NCBI RefSeq assembly: GCF_014472395.1
Contig: NZ_JACSZW010000010.1
Location: 1 to 64,000 of the forward strand
From: Pedobacter sp. N36a
GTDB taxonomy: Bacteria; Bacteroidota; Bacteroidia; Sphingobacteriales; Sphingobacteriaceae
Direction of reading: 5' to 3'
DNA: 64,000 nucleotides
Part shown: positions 33,032 through 41,627 of the stretch, one piece after another
Numbering within the stretch: position 1 is the first letter of the stretch
Layout of the letters: the number at the start of each line of letters is the position of its first letter
Program-made: the position numbers and the translations under genes
Notes under the pieces: model-generated
Told to the model about the DNA's origin: nothing
Seen by the model: the letters and a program-made list of their open reading frames with translations, nothing else
Database searches by the model: none

Positions 33032-35485
33032 ATGAAAAAACTGATACTCTTATTTTTTGGTCTAGTCCTTACAATTGGGGCAAAAGCTCAGTTTCCAATG
33101 GGCGGGGGAACTGCTAAAAAAATGGTTACGGGAAGGATAACTGCCTTAATCCTGGACTCTCTAACCAAAAAACCGATCGACTATGCCACCATTTCTTTAA
33201 TTAAAAACAAGGATAATAAATCCGTTAATGGAGCGGTAACCGATGAGCGAGGGAAATTAAGCTTATCTAATATCAGTCCGGAAGATTATAAACTGTCTAT
33301 CGGATTCATGGGCTATAAAACAAAAATTGTGGCCGTAAAAACCACTCCGGAAAAACCGGATTTAAATGTGGGAACGATTTACCTGAGTCCAACAGCAAGC
33401 AACCTGAAAGAAGTAGCCATCACCGGTCAGCAGTCGTTAATTGAAAACAAAGTGGATAAAATTGTTTACAATGCTGAGCAAGACATCACCAATGCAGGTG
33501 GAGATGCAACTGATGTGATGCGTAAAGTTCCGATGTTATCGGTAGATGTTAACGGAAACCTTCAAATGAGGGGAAGTGCGGTACGCGTGTTGATCAATGG
33601 AAAACCATCAGGAACGATGGCAAACAGTGTAGCTGATGCTTTAAAAATGATTCCTGCGGAGCAGATTAAAAGTGTAGAAGTGATCACTAGTCCATCGGCA
33701 AAATATGATGCGGAGGGTTCCGGCGGTATCGTCAATATCATCACGAAAAAGAAATCTGCGGAAGGGACCAGTGGAAGTGTGAATGCTTCAGTAGGTACTC
33801 GTTCCAACAATGGCGCTTTCAACCTGAATGCAAAAACTGGGCGTTTATCGCTCAATACAAGTCTTGGTGTAAACCATGCCTATGCTCAAAACTCACAGGT
33901 ACGTTCCCTGAACAGTTTTACATTGCCTGACGGGAGTTTGAGTACCGTATCTCAGGATGGCTTCTCAAAATGGTCACGTATAGGCTATAACGGAAGTGCC
34001 GGCATAGATTACGATTTTAATAACTACCATAACATCAGCAGTACCGTTAAGATCAACAGATTCTCTAATGGTGGGCCGGGAAGTTCCGCAATTTTAAGGA
34101 ATGGCGTTCCTTCTACAAACATTAGAGATATGGATATGGGATTCAATAATTTGGATTGGAATATCGATTATCGCAAAACGAGTAAAAAAGAAGGAGAAGA
34201 GTTTAGTGTTTCTGCACAGCTGACTACCGGAAGAAATACCAGCGACTATACCAACAGAATTATTTACGAGCAAGCGGTTACCCCTCCAGGTGGTGGTCTG
34301 GCTGTTATCCCTGCAGATATAGTGGATGCAGGAGCGAATACTGGAAAAAACAATGAGTATACCCTGCAATCGGATTACGTGTATCCATTCAGTAAAACGA
34401 CAATTCTTGAAACGGGTGTGAAAGGGATTTTTAGAAATATCCTGAGTACCTACGGGGAGTCGCTTCAAGATTTCGACTATGATCAGAATGTAGCTTCAGC
34501 TTATGCAGTGCTGGGTTTCAAGCTGACTAAGAAAATCACTGCTAAAGCAGGGGTAAGAGGTGAGTATACCAATATCAATGCAGTTTCTGGTCATAAAGAC
34601 AAATTCGGTAATGACTATACCAACCTGTTTCCGAGTTTGATTTTGTCACAAGCTTTAAAAGGTGGAAGTACCATCAAATTGAGTTATAACAAAAGGATTC
34701 AACGTCCAAGTTTATTTTATTTGAATCCATTTGAAAATAAAAGTGACCCATACAATACCTTACGTGGTAATCCGGAATTAGATCCTGAATTGACCCATAA
34801 TATGGAATTTGGCTACTCTACCTTTATTAAAGGATCGGTGATCAATGCTTCTGTTTTTTACCGCACAACTGAGAATGTGATTGAAAGTGCCATTTTGCCT
34901 ATCGATGGAACAGCGGCGACAGGCCAAAGGTTTTTGACTACTTACCTGAATATTGGTAGAAGTCAGTCTTATGGAATGAATGTTTTTGCAAGTTATAATC
35001 CTAAGCCAAAATGGACTTTAATGACAAACCTGGGGCTGAATACCTATGAAGTAAACAACTCATCCAGTAACATAAATACCGGAACATTTGTAAATTATAC
35101 GGTCTTTGGACGTTCTGCTTATACCTTGCCAGGCGGCTGGAATACGGAAATTTGGGGAGTCATCAATTCGCCAAAAAGAACTTTCCAGGGTAAAACAGAT
35201 GCAATGTATTTCTATGGTGCGGCACTGAAAAAAGAGATCATGAAGAAACAAGCCAGCATTGGACTGAATGTCTTGAACCCTTTCAGTCGTGATTTAGTCA
35301 TCAATACGGTGAATAAAGGAGCAAACTACGAGCAATCTACCAATATCCATTATCCATTGCGTTCTTTTGGGATCAATTTCAGCTATAAATTTGGTAAACT
35401 GAAATTCACGCAGCCTAAAAAAGGAGTGAAGAATGATGATGTGAAGAAAGAAGAACAAGGTGGAATGGGAGGCGTTCAAAATTAA
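33032..35485 (+). CDS. TonB-dependent-receptor-like outer membrane beta-barrel
   Basis: An 817-residue outer membrane protein with a signal peptide (residues 1-20, ending AKAQ), a carboxypeptidase-regulatory-like domain (about 30-120), a plug-like part (about 130-240: NKVDKIVYNAEQDI, RGSAVRVLINGKPSG, IPAEQIKSVEVITSPSAKYD) and a C-terminal barrel of the outer membrane beta-barrel family 3 type. The classic TonB box is not evident. Such proteins are common in Bacteroidota and import unknown substrates or act in secretion. The C-terminal end is Lys- and Gly-rich (KKEEQGGMGG), past the last barrel strand. It is transcribed alone; no SusD partner is adjacent. Confidence 0.87.
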   Translation: MKKLILLFFGLVLTIGAKAQFPMGGGTAKKMVTGRITALILDSLTKKPIDYATISLIKNKDNKSVNGAVTDERGKLSLSNISPEDYKLSIGFMGYKTKIVAVKTTPEKPDLNVGTIYLSPTASNLKEVAITGQQSLIENKVDKIVYNAEQDITNAGGDATDVMRKVPMLSVDVNGNLQMRGSAVRVLINGKPSGTMANSVADALKMIPAEQIKSVEVITSPSAKYDAEGSGGIVNIITKKKSAEGTSGSVNASVGTRSNNGAFNLNAKTGRLSLNTSLGVNHAYAQNSQVRSLNSFTLPDGSLSTVSQDGFSKWSRIGYNGSAGIDYDFNNYHNISSTVKINRFSNGGPGSSAILRNGVPSTNIRDMDMGFNNLDWNIDYRKTSKKEGEEFSVSAQLTTGRNTSDYTNRIIYEQAVTPPGGGLAVIPADIVDAGANTGKNNEYTLQSDYVYPFSKTTILETGVKGIFRNILSTYGESLQDFDYDQNVASAYAVLGFKLTKKITAKAGVRGEYTNINAVSGHKDKFGNDYTNLFPSLILSQALKGGSTIKLSYNKRIQRPSLFYLNPFENKSDPYNTLRGNPELDPELTHNMEFGYSTFIKGSVINASVFYRTTENVIESAILPIDGTAATGQRFLTTYLNIGRSQSYGMNVFASYNPKPKWTLMTNLGLNTYEVNNSSSNINTGTFVNYTVFGRSAYTLPGGWNTEIWGVINSPKRTFQGKTDAMYFYGAALKKEIMKKQASIGLNVLNPFSRDLVINTVNKGANYEQSTNIHYPLRSFGINFSYKFGKLKFTQPKKGVKNDDVKKEEQGGMGGVQN

Positions 35486-35512
35486 GGCAAAACATTTTGA
35501 TCATAACATAAG

Positions 35513-35547
35513 AAGACCTTTCCCTGAAAAACGGAAAGGTCTTTTTT
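35513..35547. terminator. bidirectional terminator
   Basis: AAGACCTTTCC (35513-35523) pairs with GGAAAGGTCTT (35533-35543) around CTGAAAAAC, followed by T5. It stands between the convergent barrel gene and the peptide-binding lipoprotein gene. Confidence 0.85.
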
Positions 35548-37178
35548 TATTGCTTTTTCACCCGTTTTAAAATCATCAGATTTAAAGGATTCGAAGGATA
35601 TCCGCTAATGTTATTCTGCAGCATCACCAAAGACTGATCATAGAGGATCGGTACTATGTTCGCGTAGGTCATTACCATACTGTCCATCTTTTGATAAAGT
35701 TTATATCTTTTCTGTGGATCACTTTCATAATAACTGCTTTCAAATAATTTGTCGTAGTCTTTATTGAAATATCCAGTATAGTTTGGACCATTAGGTACTT
35801 TGTTTTTTGAATAAAATACCGCAAGGTAATTCTCGGCATCGCCATAATCTGCAATCCAGGATCCCCGGAAAAAGTTGACCGCATTTTTGGACATCATATC
35901 CCTTAAACTGGCATTCGGATTGGCATCTACTTTTACTTTAATACCAATTGCAGCCAATTCACCTTGTATAAATTCCATCAGGTCTTTATAAGTGGTAGAA
36001 GTGCTCAGGGTAATTGTTGGCATTCCTTTTCCATTCGGGAAACCAGCTTCTGCCAATAACCGGGCAGCTTTTTCAGGTTCGTAATGGTATCCTTTTACCA
36101 CGGTGCTGTCGAAACCAGGCATGCCCTGGGGCATAAAACCTGCGGTAGCTGGAATACCAATACTATTTCTAAGGTATTTGATCAGCTTGGGCTTGTCGAT
36201 CGCATAATTGATCGCCTGCCGTACTTTTAAATACTTTACCGGAGAGTTTTTTGAAATGCTTTTAGCAGTATCTACCAAAAATCCGAGGTACTCAGTGCAG
36301 AGGTACGGACTTTTGATCATTTGAAACTTTCCTTTGTATTTGCGGGTCATATTTCCGCTTTTACTGAGGATATCGTCACGATAGCTTCCATCAACTTTAT
36401 CAAAAAAATCAAGGTCTTTTTTAATGAAATTCATGAAGGCGCTTTGCTTATCGCTGATAAAAGTAACTTTTACCGCATCTAGATAAGGCAGCTGATGGCC
36501 ATTGTCTTTTTCCCAATACTTTTCATTTTTTAGGAGCACCAGTATCTCATCTTCTTTCCAGTATTTAAATTTAAAGGGTCCGGTTCCGATCGGATGGTTC
36601 CGAAAGTCTTTTCCATAATGTTCTACCACCTCTTTGGGCACTACTGAGGCATATTGGGCGGTCAGCAGACTCAGAAAAGGAGGGAAGGGCTTGGTCAGTT
36701 TAATTTGAAAAGTAGAGTCGTTGAGCGCGATAAAACTGTGCTGGTCTTTGACTTTGTCACTAAAAATCCAGCTTCCGGAGGAGGCCACTTTGGGATCTAT
36801 CAATCTGTAAAAGCTATAGGCAAAATCATCTGCGACTACTTTTCTACCTTTTCCTCCAGCAAACGTAGGATCGTCATGGAAATAGACATCATCTCTCAAA
36901 TGAAAAATATAGCTCAAGCCATCATCAGCGATATCCCAGCTTTTCGCAATGCAGGGTATGGTGTTCAATACACTGTCGATTTGAACCAGGCCATTGAAAA
37001 CCTGGTTCACCATCCATAGTGCATTCTGGTTGCGGGCAAAGGCAGGATCCAGGGAAGTCAGGTTTTGGTCCAGATTGATATGGAACACTTTTTTTTCCTG
37101 CTCTTCGGCCTTTCTGCCGCATGCTGTGAGGACAAACAGTAATAATCCGTAAAAAATATGGCTGATAATACGACGCAT
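35547..37178 (-). CDS. ABC-type peptide-binding lipoprotein (SBP family 5)
   Basis: A 543-residue extracytoplasmic solute-binding protein of the DppA/OppA family. The lipoprotein signal MRRIISHIFYGLLLFVLTAC ends in Cys20. The mature protein shows DQNLTSLDPAFARNQNALW, the family segment ADDFAYSFYRLIDP, GTGPFKFKYW and RQAINYAIDKPKLIKYL. These proteins deliver peptides or other ligands to an ABC permease. No permease or ATPase gene is adjacent, so it is an orphan here. I chose the ATG at 37178 over the TTG at 37205. It diverges from the unknown gene at 37224. Confidence 0.93.
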   Translation of the reverse strand: MRRIISHIFYGLLLFVLTACGRKAEEQEKKVFHINLDQNLTSLDPAFARNQNALWMVNQVFNGLVQIDSVLNTIPCIAKSWDIADDGLSYIFHLRDDVYFHDDPTFAGGKGRKVVADDFAYSFYRLIDPKVASSGSWIFSDKVKDQHSFIALNDSTFQIKLTKPFPPFLSLLTAQYASVVPKEVVEHYGKDFRNHPIGTGPFKFKYWKEDEILVLLKNEKYWEKDNGHQLPYLDAVKVTFISDKQSAFMNFIKKDLDFFDKVDGSYRDDILSKSGNMTRKYKGKFQMIKSPYLCTEYLGFLVDTAKSISKNSPVKYLKVRQAINYAIDKPKLIKYLRNSIGIPATAGFMPQGMPGFDSTVVKGYHYEPEKAARLLAEAGFPNGKGMPTITLSTSTTYKDLMEFIQGELAAIGIKVKVDANPNASLRDMMSKNAVNFFRGSWIADYGDAENYLAVFYSKNKVPNGPNYTGYFNKDYDKLFESSYYESDPQKRYKLYQKMDSMVMTYANIVPILYDQSLVMLQNNISGYPSNPLNLMILKRVKKQ

Positions 37179-37192
37179 CGGTGTAGGAATAC

Positions 37193-37200
37193 TAATTTTG
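37193..37200 (+). promoter_or_regulatory. possible promoter -7 box of the gene at 37224
   Basis: TAATTTTG matches TAnnTTTG exactly, followed by CAC, 23 bases before the ATG. The -33 region lies inside the divergent lipoprotein gene and is not a good match. Confidence 0.35.
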
Positions 37201-37223
37201 CACAAAGTAATAAATAAAACAAT

Positions 37224-37679
37224 ATGTCTTTTTTAAATGCGGTTATAAATAAGGTGGAAGATGAAGTGCTCAATGAAATGCTTCAGGAGCGTGTGGATCT
37301 TGTCCAGCATAAAATAAAATTTATGGAGAAGGTATCTGTTGCCTGTCTGGATACCGAAAATCATTTAAACTGTGATCTGGAAGGCGTAATTAATGATGCT
37401 GGAGGTATTTTACAGGCGGATATGACTCAGGCAAGAGTGATCATCTATGTGGAACAAGGCGCAAGTATGCTGGGGATGATGGGTGTGGTTCCTTCTTTGC
37501 TTCAAAAAGAATGGCCTGCTGTAGAATACAACAGGGTATATTTATTAGACGATCAGGCTGCGGCGGCTGCTACTCCCGAAGAGTGGGTTGCCTTACTGGA
37601 AGACATTGCAGAAATGTTATATCCAGGTTATTTTGTTTTCGGCAATGAAGGCAAGAGCTGGAGCAGTTTCGGTGTATAA
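37224..37679 (+). CDS. conserved-looking protein of unknown function
   Basis: A soluble acidic protein of 151 residues (MSFLNAVINKVEDEVL start, then QERVDLVQHKIKFMEKVSVACLDTE). The second half has GVVPSLLQKEWPAVEYNRVYLL and ends in PGYFVFGNEGKSWSSFGV. There is no signal peptide or membrane helix. I do not recognise the family. The divergent partner is the peptide-binding lipoprotein; the convergent neighbour is the flavin reductase, with stops 5 bases apart. Confidence 0.75.
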   Translation: MSFLNAVINKVEDEVLNEMLQERVDLVQHKIKFMEKVSVACLDTENHLNCDLEGVINDAGGILQADMTQARVIIYVEQGASMLGMMGVVPSLLQKEWPAVEYNRVYLLDDQAAAAATPEEWVALLEDIAEMLYPGYFVFGNEGKSWSSFGV

Positions 37680-37684
37680 CCGGA

Positions 37685-38206
37685 TTAAAACGTGATAAAC
37701 TTATCCATTTGCTGGTTGGTGAATTTTAAGGTGTCTTCCTTGAAAATCTCATCCAGCTCATTCAGCTCGGTTTTAATAATGGAAATGTGGATCCTTAATG
37801 GCAGTACATTTAAGTGAAGGTAACTGCAAACCCCACCGAAATGATCGATGCCCCGGATATTTCCATATTTCCCAGAAGAAAGGCCTACTAAAGCGGCTTT
37901 TTTATCATAGAAACTGTCTGGAAACTGACAGGCATCAATGAAAGTTTTTAGCACACCTGGGAAACTCCCATTGTATTCCGGGATGACGAACAAAAATTTA
38001 CTGGTTTTGGTCATCATTTCCTGGATGGCTTCAAACTCCGGACTTCGCTTTCCGTACAGGTCGGAAGCGATCAGATTGTCTGGTAATTGTTCCAGGCTGA
38101 GGAGCTCGGCTACTAATCCTTTTTCTGCCAGGACTTTTTGATAATATTTTGATACTTTCAGCGTATTACTTCCAGGTCTATTGGTTCCAGAGATGATGGT
38201 GATCAT
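37685..38206 (-). CDS. NAD(P)H-dependent FMN reductase
   Basis: A 173-residue flavodoxin-like protein. The FMN-phosphate loop is ISGTNRPGSNTLKVSKYY (residues about 4-21), and VIPEYNGSFPGVLKTFIDAC matches the central PEYNGS motif of this reductase family. Such enzymes reduce FMN, quinones or azo compounds; the natural substrate is unknown. It has its own promoter in the gap before parA and converges with the unknown gene at 37224. Confidence 0.93.
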   Translation of the reverse strand: MITIISGTNRPGSNTLKVSKYYQKVLAEKGLVAELLSLEQLPDNLIASDLYGKRSPEFEAIQEMMTKTSKFLFVIPEYNGSFPGVLKTFIDACQFPDSFYDKKAALVGLSSGKYGNIRGIDHFGGVCSYLHLNVLPLRIHISIIKTELNELDEIFKEDTLKFTNQQMDKFITF

Positions 38207-38363
38207 GTGAAAAATTGTTAATAAGATGTGTAAAACACTATATTGGCGCTATGCGGTAAGTGTCAAATTGTTTGTATCTTAGCTAATCGTTAAAATGTGC
38301 CTAAATCAATACAAAAATAGCATTTTTTATAGATTTAAATCGGGTAACAACAAGCCTTCAGTA

Positions 38364-38380
38364 AATAATTGGTAATTATT
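38364..38380. promoter_or_regulatory. inverted repeat just before parA
   Basis: AATAATT (38364-38370) and AATTATT (38374-38380) are perfect inverted arms around GGT, 10 bases before the parA ATG. It may be an operator, but in AT-rich DNA a 7-bp inverted repeat can arise by chance. Confidence 0.25.
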
Positions 38381-38390
38381 AGAAAGATAA

Positions 38391-39194
38391 ATGAGTAAAA
38401 TTATTGCATTGGCAAATCAAAAAGGTGGTGTAGGTAAAACGACTTCATCTATAAACTTAGCCGCAAGTTTAGCCGTACTGGAATACAGAACTTTACTGGT
38501 TGACGCAGATCCGCAGGCTAACTCCACCTCAGGTATCGGCTTTGATCCGAGAAGTATTAAAAATAGCATCTACGAGTGTATCATCAATGATATCGAACCG
38601 ATGGATGCCATTCAAAAAACAGAAACCCCTAATTTAGACCTGCTGCCGGCGCATATCGACCTGGTCGGAGCGGAAATTGAGATGATCAATCTCAATAATA
38701 GGGAATATAAAATGAAAGCAGTGCTGGAGAAGGTAAAGGATCAGTACGATTTTATCATCGTGGATTGTTCTCCATCATTAGGTTTAATTACCATCAATGC
38801 GCTAACTGCTGCGGATTCGGTAATTATTCCGGTTCAATGTGAGTATTTTGCATTGGAAGGATTGGGTAAGCTACTGAACACCATTAAGATTGTTCAAAAC
38901 CGCCTGAATCCGGAATTGGAAATTGAGGGGATTTTACTGACAATGTATGACGTGCGTTTACGCTTGTCAAACCAGGTGGTAGAAGAAGTGAGAACGCATT
39001 TCCAGGACTTAGTTTTTGAAACCATTATTCAAAGAAATACACGCCTGAGTGAGGCGCCGAGTTACGGTATATCTGTGATCATGCATGATGCCAACTGTAA
39101 AGGGGCGATCAACTATTTGAACCTGGCACGCGAAATCGTCCGTAAAAACGGATTGGTGACGGAAGTGCAGGATGTAAATAAAGCAATTATATAA
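38391..39194 (+). CDS. parA: chromosome partitioning ATPase ParA/Soj
   Basis: A 267-residue ParA ATPase that drives segregation of the chromosome origin together with ParB. The deviant Walker A motif KGGVGKTT is at residues 11-18, followed by LVDADPQANST, VDCSPSLGLITINAL and the late segment NQVVEEVRTHF. It is the first gene of the cluster parA-parB-DUF5683-dapB-lepB. parB starts 10 bases after its stop. No parS sequence is seen nearby. Confidence 0.95.
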   Translation: MSKIIALANQKGGVGKTTSSINLAASLAVLEYRTLLVDADPQANSTSGIGFDPRSIKNSIYECIINDIEPMDAIQKTETPNLDLLPAHIDLVGAEIEMINLNNREYKMKAVLEKVKDQYDFIIVDCSPSLGLITINALTAADSVIIPVQCEYFALEGLGKLLNTIKIVQNRLNPELEIEGILLTMYDVRLRLSNQVVEEVRTHFQDLVFETIIQRNTRLSEAPSYGISVIMHDANCKGAINYLNLAREIVRKNGLVTEVQDVNKAII

Positions 39195-39204
39195 AACTAT
39201 TTTA

Positions 39205-40125
39205 ATGACATCTTTTCAGCGAAAAACAGGTTTAGGTAAAGGATTAAGTGCGCTTTTAGATGACAGCGATTCGGTGAATCCACCGAAAAACGGAGTCAAT
39301 CCTGTAAGCGAAAACAGGCAGGAAAATAGCAACAACAGCGCTATTGGGCACATCAAGATCTCTGATATTGATACCAATCCTTACCAACCGCGTACGGAGT
39401 TTGATCAGGTTGCTTTAATTGAACTTTCTGAGTCGATTAAGGTGCAGGGTCTGATTCAGCCAATCACCGTTAGAAAGCAGGCAGGAAATCGTTTCCAGCT
39501 GATTTCAGGTGAACGCAGGTTAAGGGCTTCCAAGCTGGCTGGCCTGACGGAAATCCCTGCTTATGTGCGCAATGCCAATGATCAGCAAATGCTGGAAATG
39601 GCCTTAATTGAGAACATTCAACGTGAAAACCTGAATGCAATTGAAGTGGCACTGTCTTTCCAAAGAATGCTGGAAGAATGTAACTTAAAACAAGACCAGC
39701 TGGGCGAACGTGTGGGTAAAAACCGGACTACGGTGACCAATTACTTAAGGCTGCTGAAATTGCCTCCATCGATTCAAATCTCGATCAGGGATCAGAAAAT
39801 ATCTATGGGTCATGCCCGCGCATTGATCAATGTAGAAGATGTCGAAAAACAACTTTACATTCACCACGAAATCCTGGATAAAGGACTTTCTGTAAGGAAA
39901 GTGGAAGAGTTGGTGAGGGGTATCAATAGTTTAGACCTGAATGCGAAGCGTCCTAAACAATCTAATGGGGTGTCTTTTGAATACCAAAAATTGCAGAAAG
40001 ACCTCGCTACAAAATTCTCAACGAAAGTGAAATTGAAAGTGGGAGAGAATGGTAAAGGTGCAATTGAAATTCCTTTTATGTCGGAAGACGACCTGAGCAG
40101 AATTTTAGAATTATTGGATTGGTAA
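39205..40125 (+). CDS. parB: chromosome partitioning protein ParB
   Basis: A 306-residue CTPase and DNA-binding protein that loads at parS and recruits ParA. It begins with the chromosomal ParB signature RKTGLGKGLSALLDD, then has the N-terminal domain with TNPYQPRTEFD and the GERRLRASKLAGL box, a helix-turn-helix (DQLGERVGKNRTTVTNYLRLL), GHARALINVED and a C-terminal dimerisation part. The stop overlaps the ATG of the next gene (TAATG). Confidence 0.95.
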   Translation: MTSFQRKTGLGKGLSALLDDSDSVNPPKNGVNPVSENRQENSNNSAIGHIKISDIDTNPYQPRTEFDQVALIELSESIKVQGLIQPITVRKQAGNRFQLISGERRLRASKLAGLTEIPAYVRNANDQQMLEMALIENIQRENLNAIEVALSFQRMLEECNLKQDQLGERVGKNRTTVTNYLRLLKLPPSIQISIRDQKISMGHARALINVEDVEKQLYIHHEILDKGLSVRKVEELVRGINSLDLNAKRPKQSNGVSFEYQKLQKDLATKFSTKVKLKVGENGKGAIEIPFMSEDDLSRILELLDW

Positions 40126-40832
40126 TGTCAAAGGCTTTTCTTTTGTCAGGATTCTTGTTTTTTGCTGCGGTTGTAGTGAAAGCTCAGGACGTGACACCGC
40201 TAAAAAAAGACAGTACCGCTGCAGTGGCAGCTCCGGTTAAAAGTAAAACAGATACTTTAAAGCCTAAATATATAAATCCTGGCAAAATTGCCGGTCGGCA
40301 GGCCATGCTGCGTTCTGCCATGTTACCAGGTCTGGGACAGATCAGAAGCGGTTTTAACTTGTATCGCGGGTTAAAAGTGGCGGGTATTTATACCGGCGCA
40401 ACTTTACTGACCCTTTCTTATATTGATAACAATAAGAATTACCACATCTTTCTTACAGAATTACAGACCAGGGCAAAGATCAAAGCCTATGATGATATCG
40501 TGAAAGCAAATGGTGGGATTCCACCAGCGGGCCTTGTAAAGCCTGATGTAGAGAAAGATAAAAGGTATGCGGCAGTAAGTGATCAAAATCTGGTGACTGC
40601 AAAAGATACCTATAGAAGGAATAAAGATGTGATTCTGTTCTCTTTTGTGGGTTTGTATCTTTTAAATATCGTTGATGCTTATGTGGATGCCCGACTAAAA
40701 TATTTTGATGTAGGTGATGTATCTGTGAAGTTGGCTCCCACAATGATAAACAACAGCAGCATGTACGGTAGCAATAGCATCAATGGATTAAACCTACCCG
40801 TACCAGGAATTAAATTAGCCGTCCGTTTTTAA
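40125..40832 (+). CDS. DUF5683 exported protein
   Basis: A 235-residue protein with a signal peptide (about 1-21, ending VVVKAQ). The mature part has AMLRSAMLPGLGQIRSGFN, a short hydrophobic segment (LKVAGIYTGATLLTLSYI), a helical middle and a second hydrophobic stretch (VILFSFVGLYLLNIVDAYVDARL). This is the layout of DUF5683. The gene is regularly found between parB and dapB in Bacteroidota. Function is not established. It overlaps parB by one base and the ATG at 40125 fits the signal peptide. Confidence 0.87.
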   Translation: MSKAFLLSGFLFFAAVVVKAQDVTPLKKDSTAAVAAPVKSKTDTLKPKYINPGKIAGRQAMLRSAMLPGLGQIRSGFNLYRGLKVAGIYTGATLLTLSYIDNNKNYHIFLTELQTRAKIKAYDDIVKANGGIPPAGLVKPDVEKDKRYAAVSDQNLVTAKDTYRRNKDVILFSFVGLYLLNIVDAYVDARLKYFDVGDVSVKLAPTMINNSSMYGSNSINGLNLPVPGIKLAVRF

Positions 40833-40880
40833 TTGACCCGGAGGATAACAGCATAAAATTATTAATTGAACCAAGAAAAA

Positions 40881-41621
40881 ATGAAAATAGCACTATTGGG
40901 TTATGGTAAAATGGGTCAGATTATTGAACGTTTTGCCCTGGAAAGAGGCCACGAAGTGGTTTTGAAAATCAACTCATCCAATCTGGATGACCTTAACGTA
41001 GCTAACCTGTCTAAAGCAGATGTAGCCATAGATTTTAGTATTCCAGATGCCACAATAGGAAATATTTACCGTTGTTTTGAAGCCAATGTACCTATTGTAG
41101 TAGGTTCAACAGGATGGTACGGACAATTGCAGGAAGTAAAAGATGAATGTTTAGCCAGTAACAATACGCTGCTTTATGGGTCAAACTTCAGTATTGGGGT
41201 AAATATATTTTTCCATATCAATCAGGTTTTAGCGAAAGTAATGAATAACTTCCCTGCTTATGATGTACAGGTAGAAGAGATTCACCATACTCAGAAGCTG
41301 GATTCGCCAAGCGGAACCGCCATGACAATTGCCGAAGGGATTATTGATGCCTTAGACAGTAAGAAAGAATGGGTAAATGAATTGGTAGGTACTCCTTTTG
41401 AGGATGTGATTAAAAAAGACCAGGTGCTGATTGAATCACACCGTATTGAACATGTTCCTGGAACACATACCGTAGTGTATAGTTCTGAAGTGGACGACAT
41501 TGAGATTAAACATACCGCACATAACCGTGCTGGTTTTGCTTTGGGTGCTATAGTTGCAGCGGAGTGGTTGCAAAATAAACAAGGCTTTTATAACATAGCC
41601 GATATATTTAATTTTAAATAG
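40881..41621 (+). CDS. dapB: 4-hydroxy-tetrahydrodipicolinate reductase
   Basis: A 246-residue enzyme of lysine and diaminopimelate synthesis, using NAD(P)H. MKIALLGYGKMGQIIERFA is the Rossmann-type N-terminus, followed by VAIDFSIPDA, VGSTGW and the family signature EEIHHTQKLDSPSGTA. Length is slightly short of E. coli DapB but normal for the phylum. I chose the ATG at 40881 rather than a TTG at 40866. It starts about 50 bases after DUF5683 and ends 6 bases before lepB. Confidence 0.96.
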   Translation: MKIALLGYGKMGQIIERFALERGHEVVLKINSSNLDDLNVANLSKADVAIDFSIPDATIGNIYRCFEANVPIVVGSTGWYGQLQEVKDECLASNNTLLYGSNFSIGVNIFFHINQVLAKVMNNFPAYDVQVEEIHHTQKLDSPSGTAMTIAEGIIDALDSKKEWVNELVGTPFEDVIKKDQVLIESHRIEHVPGTHTVVYSSEVDDIEIKHTAHNRAGFALGAIVAAEWLQNKQGFYNIADIFNFK

Positions 41622-41627
41622 AAAAGT

